Origin: Christensenellaceae bacterium
GTDB taxonomy: Bacteria; Bacillota; Clostridia; Christensenellales; UBA1750
DNA: 64,000 nt
Reading direction: 5' to 3'
NCBI GenBank assembly: GCA_031280685.1
Contig: JAITGM010000022.1
Location: 20,935-84,934 of the forward strand
Under the pieces are notes generated by a model. The model was not told where the DNA came from. It ran no database searches and saw only the letters and a program-made list of their open reading frames with translations. Made by a program: the position numbers and the translations under genes. This document shows positions 43,791 through 51,325 of this stretch, piece by piece; the stretch's first letter is position 1, and each line of letters opens with the position of its first letter.

Positions 43791-44194
43791 ACCCCCTCGA
43801 TTTGATGAACGCCGTGCGCTTTTTTACCGCCGCCCTGGCCGATCTGCGCGCGGCGAGCGTGATGGCCGAGGGCGCGGCCCCGCATGCGGCGCTGGTCTGC
43901 TTCCACTGCAGGCTGGCCGCGCTGCAAATGCTCAAGGGGCTGCTCGCCTTCCATGGCTCTTCCGCCCCGCAAACGCAGAGCGTGCAGGCCCTGCTCGAGC
44001 TCCCGGCCCTGCATGCCGCCCTTGGCCAAGCCGCGCCCGAAGGCCTTTTGGAGCTTGACCAGTATGGCGACGAGCTTTACCTAAGCGGCGCGCTGCGCGT
44101 CGCCCCCGGCGAGATGCGGCGCAGCGTCGAAGCCGTAACCGCCCTGAAGGAACGCCTTGCGGGAATGGGCTACCCCTTGCCCACGGAAGGCTGA
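43787..44194 (+). CDS. HEPN-like helical protein
   Basis: The 135-residue, mostly helical protein resembles the HEPN fold. The start LMNAVRFFTAALADLRAASVMAEG and the block APHAALVCFHCRLAALQMLKGLLAFHG match the DL..A..L...G....A.FH..QAAEK.LKA.L pattern. The RNase motif RxxxxH of active HEPN toxins is absent, so it is more likely a binding or structural protein. It is translationally coupled to the anti-sigma gene and ends the operon before a strong terminator. Confidence 0.6.
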   Translation: MNPLDLMNAVRFFTAALADLRAASVMAEGAAPHAALVCFHCRLAALQMLKGLLAFHGSSAPQTQSVQALLELPALHAALGQAAPEGLLELDQYGDELYLSGALRVAPGEMRRSVEAVTALKERLAGMGYPLPTEG

Positions 44195-44222
44195 CCCGCC
44201 GCCTTCCTTGCCAAACAGGCCT

Positions 44223-44260
44223 AAAAGGCGCCCGCTCCACCCCTGGAGCGGGCGCCTTTT
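44223..44260. terminator. Bidirectional terminator
   Basis: Perfect 16-base arms (AAAAGGCGCCCGCTCC at 44223-44238 and its complement at 44245-44260) have a six-base loop and A/T runs on both sides. It ends the sigma operon on the plus strand and probably the two acetyltransferase genes on the minus strand. Confidence 0.85.
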
Positions 44261-44359
44261 TATCTTTTGACCAAACTTAAAGGGAATAGCGGCACGAATT
44301 CGCGCCGTTCCATGGGGTTTTGCGGGAATGGGCCGCCCGCCGAAGGCGCCCCGCCGCGT

Positions 44360-44917
44360 TCAACCCTCGCCGGGCAAAGGCCGCAGCCTTTTGGCCATGT
44401 AAATATCGGGCTTGCCAGGGCCGTTCGCGTCGGGGATGGTTCCGACGATGGCAAAGCCCCGCTTCTGGTAGAACTCGAAGGGGTGGCGGCGCAAATTCAC
44501 GATGTTTTGCAGCTTTTCGAGGGGGTTTTCGAATAAATCGCCCTGCGAGAGCGAGGTTTTTCCCTCCTCGTCGTCGGTGCCCAGGTAGAGCGTGACGCAA
44601 CCCCGCTCCGCGCACGCCTTTTCGAGGGCCTTCACCAGCGCGGAGCCGACTCCCCGGCCGCGGAAGCCCTCGCGCACGGCGAGGGGGTGCAGTTCCCAGC
44701 CGGTGACGCCGTATTGCGGAATGGCCCCGATCAGGCCCAAAAGCGCGCCGTTTTCGCCCTCTTCCACAGCGGCCAGCAGGATGCGCTCCGCACCGAGAAG
44801 CTTCCGCATCTCCTCCACGCCCTCGCCCTCATACGAGTGCGGGAAGGCTTCCTCAAGGATTGCGGCGCCCTGACGGACGAAGGCCTCGTCCCGCGCCGAA
44901 AGCGCATGGATTTGCAT
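44360..44917 (-). CDS. GNAT-family N-acetyltransferase
   Basis: This 185-residue enzyme has the acetyl-CoA binding motif in HPLAVREGFRGRGVGSALVKALEKACAERG and a C-terminal block HPFEFYQKRGFAIVGTIPDANGPGKPDIYMAKRL. That ending resembles a group annotated as aminoglycoside 6'-acetyltransferase-like, but the assignment is not secure. The substrate is unknown. It lies 15 bases downstream of another GNAT gene on the same strand. Confidence 0.8.
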   Translation of the reverse strand: MQIHALSARDEAFVRQGAAILEEAFPHSYEGEGVEEMRKLLGAERILLAAVEEGENGALLGLIGAIPQYGVTGWELHPLAVREGFRGRGVGSALVKALEKACAERGCVTLYLGTDDEEGKTSLSQGDLFENPLEKLQNIVNLRRHPFEFYQKRGFAIVGTIPDANGPGKPDIYMAKRLRPLPGEG

Positions 44918-44932
44918 AAAAAAGACCTCCTT

Positions 44933-45790
44933 TTAAGGCGAATTGAAGCGAATTACGCTGGAATCCGCGATGGGCACGTAGCCGATATTTTGGTAAATTT
45001 TGTTTGAAACCGGGTTGGCCAGGTTGGTATAGAGCGCGCAGCTAGAAAAACCGCTTTCTAAGATCCGCCCGCTAAGCTGCGCGACGCAGGCGCTGGCATA
45101 GCCCCCGCCGCGAAAGAAGGGCGGCGTGTAAACGTGGCTGACGCCGCAGACCGCCCGCAGCGGGCGGGCTTTTTCGGCCATGGAAACTGGCACGCCGTCC
45201 AGCTCCAGCAGATAAAGGCTTTGCCGGGCGATGAAGGCGCGTGCCCTTTCCGCCGCCTCGGCCAGGCCCGAAATGGGGCGATTGAAGCAGTCCGCGTCAA
45301 AGGCGGCCAGCCAGAAGGGCAAAAAGGGCAGGTCGTCTTCGCACGCGGGGCGAAGCTTGCCGAAGAGGGGAACGGCTGGGTTGACCGCCTTTAGCTCATA
45401 GATGCGCTGCTCTTCCACGAGATGCCAATCGGCTGAAAAGGTCCGCGCGAAGCGCTCGGCCAGCGAACGTTCGGCCATGACGCCGGGAAGGGCGACGCCG
45501 CTTTGGCGCAGCCCTTCCGCAAGGCAGGCGAGGGCCTCATCGCTTGGGCGCACTTCATAGAGCGTCAGGTTGTGCGGCGGGGTCATCAGGGCGACCAAGC
45601 GCAGGCCGCCGCTGCTTGAAACGCTGGCCATGAACCAGTTCGCCGGGTCGCGCCAACCGGATTTGTCTTCCGCGGCGATGCCCAGAATAAGATTGCCCAG
45701 CAAAACGAGGTTTTGGGCCTCATCCTTCAGGAGCGCGCCGCGCGTGAGGTCGTAAAAGGCCCGAACATCACGGCTTTGCGTGAATTGCAC
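44933..45790 (-). CDS. GNAT-family N-acetyltransferase (two-domain)
   Basis: The protein is 285 residues: an N-terminal half of degenerate GNAT type and a C-terminal FR47-like half with the CoA motif (CGVSHVYTPPFFRGGGYASACVAQLSGRILESG) and the ending YTNLANPVSNKIYQNIGYVPIADS. Such proteins acetylate small amines or protein N-termini. The promoter at 45845-45873 serves this gene and the following GNAT gene. Confidence 0.85.
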   Translation of the reverse strand: MQFTQSRDVRAFYDLTRGALLKDEAQNLVLLGNLILGIAAEDKSGWRDPANWFMASVSSSGGLRLVALMTPPHNLTLYEVRPSDEALACLAEGLRQSGVALPGVMAERSLAERFARTFSADWHLVEEQRIYELKAVNPAVPLFGKLRPACEDDLPFLPFWLAAFDADCFNRPISGLAEAAERARAFIARQSLYLLELDGVPVSMAEKARPLRAVCGVSHVYTPPFFRGGGYASACVAQLSGRILESGFSSCALYTNLANPVSNKIYQNIGYVPIADSSVIRFNSP

Positions 45791-45844
45791 GAGAAAAACC
45801 TCCTTTTGGCTGCGGCGGCGTTGGAAGCGCGCCGCGTTTGAACG

Positions 45845-45873
45845 ATGATAGCACGGCTTTTGGGCCTTCGCAA
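45845..45873 (-). promoter_or_regulatory. Promoter of the acetyltransferase pair
   Basis: On the minus strand TTGCGA (45868-45873) and TATCAT (45845-45850) are 17 bases apart, about 55 bases before the start codon. Confidence 0.55.
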
Positions 45874-45969
45874 GGGTGAGAGGAGGGGCGCCTGCTTGCC
45901 GCGTCGCTTCCGCCTCACGAAATGAAAAAGGGGAAGCCGACAGCGCGCAGGGTTGGCTCGCGTCCTTGG

Positions 45970-46038
45970 GGGGCCAGCCGGCAGCGTAGCTGCCACTGCC
46001 GCAAGGCGGCAGGCCGCGCGAAGCGCGGAGCTGGCCCC
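45970..46038. repeat. Three-arm cloverleaf-like palindromic element, copy 3
   Basis: The closing stem GGGGCCAGC (45970-45978) pairs perfectly with GCTGGCCCC (46030-46038). Inside are three perfect hairpins with triloops: 45980-45994 (6 bp, GTA), 45996-46012 (7 bp, AAG) and 46014-46028 (6 bp, GAA), each separated by a single base. A GC-rich hairpin-like stretch follows at 46039-46063. This is the compact version of the elements at 21656 and 35726. It lies between the symporter terminator and the acetyltransferase promoter. Confidence 0.65.
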
Positions 46039-46118
46039 GGCGCGCGAGCGGAGCGAGCGCGCCCCACCTTGCAATTGCTGCGATGGCGGCCTGCGGAAGC
46101 CCGAGGAGCAGCGGATCC

Positions 46119-46163
46119 GTAAAAAAAAGGCGCCCGGGCTTATGCCCGGGCGCCTTTTTTTAC
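46119..46163 (-). terminator. Terminator of the symporter gene (bidirectional)
   Basis: GGCGCCCGGGC and GCCCGGGCGCC form a hairpin with a TTAT loop, flanked by eight A on the left and seven T on the right. On the minus strand it lies just after the symporter stop codon. Confidence 0.85.
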
Positions 46164-46168
46164 GCGGT

Positions 46169-47695
46169 CTACTTCTTGAACGAGGACGCTTCCTGCCCGT
46201 TGTAGCCGCTAAAGCAACGCTCGACCTGAGCCTTGCTGGGCGCGGGCGTCAAGAAGGAGACCAGCGGCACGATGACGAAGCCCGCCAGCATCGCAAACGC
46301 GCCAGCGTTGATGGGCGACTGGAGGATCGGTGGGAAGGAGGAGCGAAAGAAGATGTTCAGCAGCATCAGACCCGTGGCGAAGGCGAAATTCGCCCAAACC
46401 GCCGGCCTGGTCGCGCGCTTCCAATAGAGGCCGAAGAGGAAGGGCGCGAGGAAGGCGCCGGCCAACGCGCCCCAGGATACGCCCATGAGTTGGGCGATGA
46501 AGCTGACCGAGCCCTTATATTGCACCATCGCGATCACCGCGGAGATGAGGATGAACACGGCCACCAGTGAGCGAATGACAAAAAGCTGGGTTTTTTCGCT
46601 CATGTTCTTGACGAAGTTGCCCTTTAGGAAGTCCAGCGTAAAGGTCGAGGCCGAGGCCATGACCAGGGCCGAGAGCGTCGAGATCGAAGCCGAGAGCACC
46701 AGCAGCACCACGATGCCGACGAGGATATCGGGGAAACCCGAGAGCATCGCGGGGATCACGGAATCAAAACCGTTGGTCGCCACGTCGATCCTGTCGCCAA
46801 AGAGCCGGCCGAAGCCGCCCAGGAAGTAGCAGCCGCCCGAAATGACCAGCGCGAAGGCAGTTGAAATCACCGTGCCGGTGAGGATGCTCTTTTCAGAGCG
46901 AATGGCATAGAATTTCTGCACCATCTGCGGCAGACCCCAGGTGCCGACTGAGGTCAGCAGCACCACGCCAAGCAAATCTATCGGCGCCGGGCCGAAAAAC
47001 GAGGCGAACACGCCGGGTGCCGCGGAAACCGCGGGGTCTGAAACCTCGGCAAGCCGCAGGAGCGAGGCCGTAAAGCCGCCGTGCGAGTTCAGCATCGCGG
47101 CGATGACCGCGATGATGCCTCCCAGCATGATGATGCCCTGCACAAAATCGTTCACCGCGGTGGCCATGTAGCCGCCCGCGATGACGTAAATGGCGGTGAG
47201 CACCGCCATGGCGATGATGCAGAGGGTGAAATCCACGCCAAAAGCCATCGAAAACAGCCTGGAAAGGCCGTTATACAGCGAGGCCGTGTAGGGCACGAGG
47301 AAGATGAACGTGATGATGGACGAGCCGATCTTCAGGCCCTTGGAATCGTAGCGCAGGCCGAAAAAATCAGGCATGGTGGCGGAGCCCAGGTGGTGCGTCA
47401 TCACGCGGGTGCGGCGGGCCAGCACCACCCAGGCTAAGAGCGAGCCGATCAAGGCGTTGCCCAGGCCGATCCACACCGACGAGAGACCGAAGCGCCAGCC
47501 AAACTGCCCGGCGTAGCCCACGAACACCACGGCAGAAAAGTACGAGGTGCCATAGGCGAAGGCGGTGAGCCAGGGGCCGACCGAACGGCCAGCCAGCACG
47601 AAAGAGCTGACCGAGGCACTTTTTTGGTGAAACTTGAGCCCGATGCCGATGGTTACGGTAAAGAAGAGCAGGAGCAGGGCGACCTTGACGAGCAT
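46169..47695 (-). CDS. Sodium:solute symporter (SSS family)
   Basis: The 508-residue membrane protein has about thirteen helices. SSS hallmarks are the region SVSSFVLAGRSVGPWLTAFAYGTSYFSAVVFVGYAGQFGW near the N-terminus and YVIAGGYMATAVNDFVQGIIML. It imports a solute with sodium. The preceding T-box leader shows it is switched by an uncharged tRNA; the probable specifier codon is UAC, so tyrosine or a tyrosine precursor is the best guess for its substrate. The ATG at 47695 follows AGGGAAG; a GTG at 47704 is less likely. Confidence 0.92.
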   Translation of the reverse strand: MLVKVALLLLFFTVTIGIGLKFHQKSASVSSFVLAGRSVGPWLTAFAYGTSYFSAVVFVGYAGQFGWRFGLSSVWIGLGNALIGSLLAWVVLARRTRVMTHHLGSATMPDFFGLRYDSKGLKIGSSIITFIFLVPYTASLYNGLSRLFSMAFGVDFTLCIIAMAVLTAIYVIAGGYMATAVNDFVQGIIMLGGIIAVIAAMLNSHGGFTASLLRLAEVSDPAVSAAPGVFASFFGPAPIDLLGVVLLTSVGTWGLPQMVQKFYAIRSEKSILTGTVISTAFALVISGGCYFLGGFGRLFGDRIDVATNGFDSVIPAMLSGFPDILVGIVVLLVLSASISTLSALVMASASTFTLDFLKGNFVKNMSEKTQLFVIRSLVAVFILISAVIAMVQYKGSVSFIAQLMGVSWGALAGAFLAPFLFGLYWKRATRPAVWANFAFATGLMLLNIFFRSSFPPILQSPINAGAFAMLAGFVIVPLVSFLTPAPSKAQVERCFSGYNGQEASSFKK

Positions 47696-47731
47696 TGGAG
47701 TCACTTCCCTTTCTTGCCCGGGCAGGCATAC

Positions 47732-48022
47732 AAAAACGCCCCCGGGATTCTAGATCCCGAGGGCGGAAAAATCCGCGGTACCACCTCAGTTCCGCGCGGC
47801 CTCACGGCGCGCGCGCTCAAAGAGTACGATCATACTCCGCGCGCTGTAACGGGCGCGCCCGGCATTTCTTTGCCGCCTCCCCCCATGTAAAAAAGGCGGT
47901 TTCTAAACGCCGCTCGCGGGATGTATTCGCGCGCTCCCGGCCCGCGCAGGCTCGCAGCAACCGCCTGCTCTCTTCTTTGGGCGCGGATGAGTGGGCTACT
48001 TCTTCCCGGTCATCACTGTTGC
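47732..48022 (-). promoter_or_regulatory. T-box riboswitch, probable tyrosine (UAC) specifier
   Basis: The minus strand carries the T-box antiterminator sequence AACTGAGGTGGTACCGCGG (47773-47791), followed by a terminator (47732-47766: CGCCCTCGGGAT paired with ATCCCGGGGGCG, then TTTTTG). Upstream, Stem I shows GGGAAGAGTA near the base, an apical GCTGCGA (GNUGNGA consensus) at 47952-47958 and a specifier loop GAATACA (47922-47928), whose codon TAC is at 47923-47925. The lower stem CGGGA/TCCCG supports this register. It lies directly before the sodium symporter. The T-box is certain; the codon is likely. Confidence 0.88.
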
Positions 48023-48027
48023 CCCAT

Positions 48028-48056
48028 ATGGTATCCGCTTTCCCCCGCCCTGTCAA
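48028..48056 (-). promoter_or_regulatory. Promoter of the T-box / symporter transcript
   Basis: On the minus strand TTGACA (48051-48056) and TACCAT (48028-48033) are separated by 17 bases, placing the start near 48021 at the 5' edge of Stem I. Confidence 0.7.
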
Positions 48057-48197
48057 GCCCGAAGTCCCAATTTTCTTCGCCGCTTATTCCCCGACTTTTC
48101 CGTTCTTGCCCTTGCCGCGCCGCTTTCGCTCCGCACAATGATGGAAGGCCCTCGCTTCCCGCTGCGGGCGCGCACGCCAAAGACTTCATAATCTATG

Positions 48198-48226
48198 TTA
48201 ACATTTCGGTCAAAATGCGGTATACT
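48198..48226 (+). promoter_or_regulatory. Promoter of the Gfo/Idh/MocA gene
   Basis: TTAACA (48198-48203) and TATACT (48221-48226) have a 17-base spacer, about 80 bases before the start codon. Confidence 0.65.
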
Positions 48227-48307
48227 GATGGGGCAATGGCCGCCCGCCTTGGGCGGCGCTCTCAAAAAAGGCTTAAATTAAGCCAAAATGCACAGGAGGT
48301 AACCGCC

Positions 48308-49402
48308 ATGCCCGAAAAAATGCGCGTGGGAATCATCGGCTGCGGGTGGATCGCCCACAGCCACATGCAGGCCTATCTGAAGATGGACGATGTCGAGATC
48401 GTCGCCGCAGCCGACCTTATCCCCGGCAAGGCCCGGGCCTTTTTGGATGAGTTCGGGCTGACGAAGGTGCCCGCCTACGGCATCCACACCGAGCTTTTAG
48501 AAAAGGCGAAGCTCGACGCGGTTAGCATTTGCACCTACAACACCACCCACCGCCAGTGCGCCGTGGATGCGCTGCAGGCGGGGCTGGATGTGCTCTGCGA
48601 AAAGCCCATGTCGGTCACGCTGCAAGAGGCGGTCGATATGGCAAAGGCCCAAAAGAAGACCGGCAAAATCCTCTCGATCGGCTTCCAGCCCCGCTACGAT
48701 CCCGACATGATCATGGTGCGCGATCTCGTCCGCTCCGGCGTGCTGGGCGAGATCTACTACGTGCAGACCGGCGGCGGCAGGCGGCGCGGCATCCCCGGCG
48801 GCACTTTCATCCGCAAGGATCTGGCCGGCGTGGGCTGCCTGGCCGACATCGGCTGCTATGGGCTCGACATGGCCCTCAACGCCATCAACTACCCCAAGCC
48901 CCTGACGGTTTCGGCCTATTCTTCCGACCGATTTGGCAAAAACCCAAAGTACTGCGCCGAGTACGACCAGTTCGATGTGGACGATTTCGCCGTGGCCTTC
49001 ATCCGGCTTGAGGGCGGCATCGCCCTGGACTTCCGCATGAGCTGGGCCATGCACATGGACACGATGGGCGACACGCTCTTTTTGGGCACCGAGGCCGGCG
49101 TGAAGGTGAAATCCCCCTTCCCCGATAAGCCCTGGGGCGGTGCCTGGGACGGCACCATCGGCCCCGTCTTCATGTACCACGATGTAGCCGGCAACCTGGT
49201 CGAAACCAAGGTGCCCTCCAAGGCGGTGCCGAACTTCAACCGCTTCGACGCGAAGGTGCGCGCCTTTGTGGATGCGGCCAAGACCGGCGGCGACTCGCCG
49301 ATCCCCGCCTCGCAAATCCTTTATAACCAGGCCATTTTGGATGGCATCCTCCGCTCGTCGCAGCTCGGCCGCGAGGTCGAGATTACCATCCCCGAGATTT
49401 AG
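48308..49402 (+). CDS. Gfo/Idh/MocA-family NAD(P)-dependent oxidoreductase
   Basis: The protein has 364 residues. The N-terminal Rossmann fold is MRVGIIGCGWIAHSHMQAY, and the conserved EKP motif occurs in DVLCEKPMSVTLQEAVDMA. The C-terminal domain contains GGGRRRGIPGGTFIRKDLAGVGCLADIGCYGLDMALNAI, with the G-x-x-D-x-G-x-H/Y-like pattern of sugar or inositol dehydrogenases. The usual late His is replaced by Tyr. The substrate is probably a sugar or cyclitol. The ATG at 48308 follows CACAGGAGGT. It is monocistronic, ending in a terminator. Confidence 0.9.
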   Translation: MPEKMRVGIIGCGWIAHSHMQAYLKMDDVEIVAAADLIPGKARAFLDEFGLTKVPAYGIHTELLEKAKLDAVSICTYNTTHRQCAVDALQAGLDVLCEKPMSVTLQEAVDMAKAQKKTGKILSIGFQPRYDPDMIMVRDLVRSGVLGEIYYVQTGGGRRRGIPGGTFIRKDLAGVGCLADIGCYGLDMALNAINYPKPLTVSAYSSDRFGKNPKYCAEYDQFDVDDFAVAFIRLEGGIALDFRMSWAMHMDTMGDTLFLGTEAGVKVKSPFPDKPWGGAWDGTIGPVFMYHDVAGNLVETKVPSKAVPNFNRFDAKVRAFVDAAKTGGDSPIPASQILYNQAILDGILRSSQLGREVEITIPEI

Positions 49403-49415
49403 GCAAGACCCACGC

Positions 49416-49441
49416 AAAAAGGGCCCCTGCGGGCCCTTTTT
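49416..49441. terminator. Bidirectional terminator
   Basis: AAAAAGGGCCC and GGGCCCTTTTT form a hairpin with a CTGC loop between the convergent oxidoreductase and serine-hydrolase genes. Confidence 0.85.
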
Positions 49442-49451
49442 GGGGTGGAAA

Positions 49452-50369
49452 TCAGAGCTGGGGCAGAATGTGATCCCAGATCAGGGTCAAAAGCCCCTGT
49501 GTGTTGTGCTCCTCATGCGCGGTGATGGCCACGTGCGCCCTTTGGCGCGGCAGAACCACGACGAACTGCCCATAGGCCCCGTCGCCCCGGTAGGCATCTT
49601 CGCGGGCGCAGCGCCAAAACTGAAAACCATAGCCCGCGCGCCAGTCAGGGCGCTCCTTTGGATGGACGGGCGCGGTTTCGATCTGCTTGGCGGTCGCAAG
49701 CTCCAAGTATGCCCTCGGCACGAGCTGCCTGCCCTCATACGCGCCGCCATCCAGCAAAAGCTGGCCAAAGCGGGCGATCTCCTCAAGGCTCAGGTGCAGC
49801 CCGCCGCCGCCCAGGGTGACGCCCCTTGGGCAGGTAAACCACTGCGGGTTTTTGTAGCCCAGCGGGCCCAAAAGGCGCGGCTTTAGGTAGTCCAGCAGGG
49901 TTTGGCCTGTGCGTTTTTGCAAGATGGCCGAAAGCAGGTAGGTATTGCCGGTGTCGTAAACATAAACGCTCCCGGGCGCGCGCGCGAAGGGCTGGTTTAG
50001 GTAATAATGCACCCAGTCCTCGTCTTCGAGCTCATCGCGCTGGTTGCCCATCAGCAAGGGCGCCTCGTGGCCGGGGCTCATGGTCAGCAGATGGCGAATC
50101 CGCAATTCTTCGAGGTTTTTGGGCGGGCTGCCGTCGAGCTTTTCGGGAAAAAACGGCAAAACGAGATCGTCCAGCCCCAAGAGACCCTCTTCGATGGCCA
50201 GGCCGACCGCGCAGGAGGCAAAGGATTTCGACAGGGAGTGGATGTTGATACGCTGGGAAGAGCGCCAGAGCGCCTTGCCCTTCTCTTGCCCGTTCTGCGT
50301 CACGAGCACGCCATAGAGCGCCAAACCCCTTCGCCCGGCATCCTCTTTTAGGCCTTCAAGCGTGAACAT
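49452..50369 (-). CDS. Serine hydrolase of the beta-lactamase / class C esterase family
   Basis: The 305-residue protein has the SxxK catalytic motif at S45-L-S-K48 (INIHSLSKSF). YDTGNTYLLSAILQKRTG occupies the position of the YxN motif (here Y-D-T). The late block RWRAGYGFQFW replaces the usual KTG strand. No signal peptide is present, so it should be cytosolic. Relatives are esterases, D-aminopeptidases or beta-lactamase-like enzymes of unknown substrate. The ATG at 50369 follows GGAGGGAGC. A longer frame upstream lacks support. Confidence 0.85.
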   Translation of the reverse strand: MFTLEGLKEDAGRRGLALYGVLVTQNGQEKGKALWRSSQRINIHSLSKSFASCAVGLAIEEGLLGLDDLVLPFFPEKLDGSPPKNLEELRIRHLLTMSPGHEAPLLMGNQRDELEDEDWVHYYLNQPFARAPGSVYVYDTGNTYLLSAILQKRTGQTLLDYLKPRLLGPLGYKNPQWFTCPRGVTLGGGGLHLSLEEIARFGQLLLDGGAYEGRQLVPRAYLELATAKQIETAPVHPKERPDWRAGYGFQFWRCAREDAYRGDGAYGQFVVVLPRQRAHVAITAHEEHNTQGLLTLIWDHILPQL

Positions 50370-50407
50370 ATCCGCTCCCTCCTCATGCTTTGGATTCCTT
50401 TTCCTGC

Positions 50408-50459
50408 AGTATACTCCCCGCAAGGCCCGCTTTCAAGCCCGCCCCGCCTGTGCTATACT
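50408..50459. promoter_or_regulatory. Divergent promoters sharing one -35 hexamer
   Basis: The hexamer at 50431-50436 reads TTGAAA on the minus strand and TTTCAA on the plus strand. A TATACT lies 17 bases away on each side: 50408-50413 (minus, serine hydrolase) and 50454-50459 (plus, HAD operon). The two promoters cannot be occupied at the same time. Confidence 0.6.
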
Positions 50460-50498
50460 GCTCAAAAAGGCCTTTGGCCGCCTTGGAGGGGATTCATC

Positions 50499-51308
50499 TT
50501 GCCGAGCATCCGCCTGGTCGCGGTCGATCTCGACGGCACGCTGCTCAACGACCAAAAGCTCGTTTCTCCGGCCGATCTGGCCGCGCTGCAGGCGGCGGCC
50601 GCGCGCGGGATTTTTGCCGTCATCGCCAGCGGGCGCATCTTCAGCAGCGTGCTGCCGCTCTCGCGCGCAATCGCGGCGGGCCAGCCTTATCTTTCATCGA
50701 ACGGGGCGCTCACTGGTTGGAACGACCGCGAGGGCTTTTCGCGCACGGCCTTGATCGGCGATGATCTCGTGCGCTTCGTGCTCGATGAAGCCGCCGCGGC
50801 GCTCGGCCCTTCCCGCAGGCTGCACCTGCACCTTTTAAATGGCGCGATGGCGCATCTGCAAGGCCCGGGACTGCCCAAAAGCTGGCCGGCGGGCGAAACC
50901 CACCTCGCCCTGCCGCCCGATGCGCTGGCGCCCGCGGCCCGAGGGCAGTGCCTGAAGTTCGTGATCTGGGCGGGCGAGCGGCCCGAAGGGCTGCGGACCC
51001 TGCGCCAAAAGCTCGAAGCGCGGGGCCTGAGCGTCGCGAGCTCCTGGGCCGGCAATATTGAGGTCATGGCGAGCGGGATCGATAAGGGCGAGGCGCTGAC
51101 CGCGCTGGCCGCAACCCTTGGCCTTTCGATGGGGCAGGTCATGGCCCTGGGCGATAATGAGAACGATGCGGGCATGTTCCGGGCGGCGGGGCTGCCCGTG
51201 GCCATGGGTAACGCCACGCCCGAAATCAAGGCGCTGGCCAGGGATGCCACCCTTGACAACAACCACGGCGGCGTGGCCGCCGCGCTTAAAAAGCACCTCA
51301 ATCTGTAA
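50499..51308 (+). CDS. HAD-superfamily Cof-type phosphatase
   Basis: The 269-residue hydrolase has motif I DLDGTLLND, motif II in VIASGRIFSS, the motif III Lys in SGIDKGEALTALA and motif IV GDNENDAGMF. The C2-type cap lies between. Members dephosphorylate sugar phosphates or cofactors such as pyridoxal phosphate. The TTG at 50499 is preferred because GGAGGGG precedes it by eight bases. It heads a small plus-strand operon with the phosphotransferase and a membrane protein. Confidence 0.9.
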   Translation: MPSIRLVAVDLDGTLLNDQKLVSPADLAALQAAAARGIFAVIASGRIFSSVLPLSRAIAAGQPYLSSNGALTGWNDREGFSRTALIGDDLVRFVLDEAAAALGPSRRLHLHLLNGAMAHLQGPGLPKSWPAGETHLALPPDALAPAARGQCLKFVIWAGERPEGLRTLRQKLEARGLSVASSWAGNIEVMASGIDKGEALTALAATLGLSMGQVMALGDNENDAGMFRAAGLPVAMGNATPEIKALARDATLDNNHGGVAAALKKHLNL

Positions 51309-51325
51309 AAGAAGGGGAAGTTACG

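Noticed and set aside
44360..44917. Confident call of aminoglycoside 6'-acetyltransferase
   Set aside because: The C-terminal ending is suggestive, but the GNAT core alone does not define the substrate, so only the superfamily is claimed.
45970..46038. tRNA-like gene
   Set aside because: It has a four-way junction, but there is no anticodon loop of seven bases, no T-loop consensus and no CCA end.
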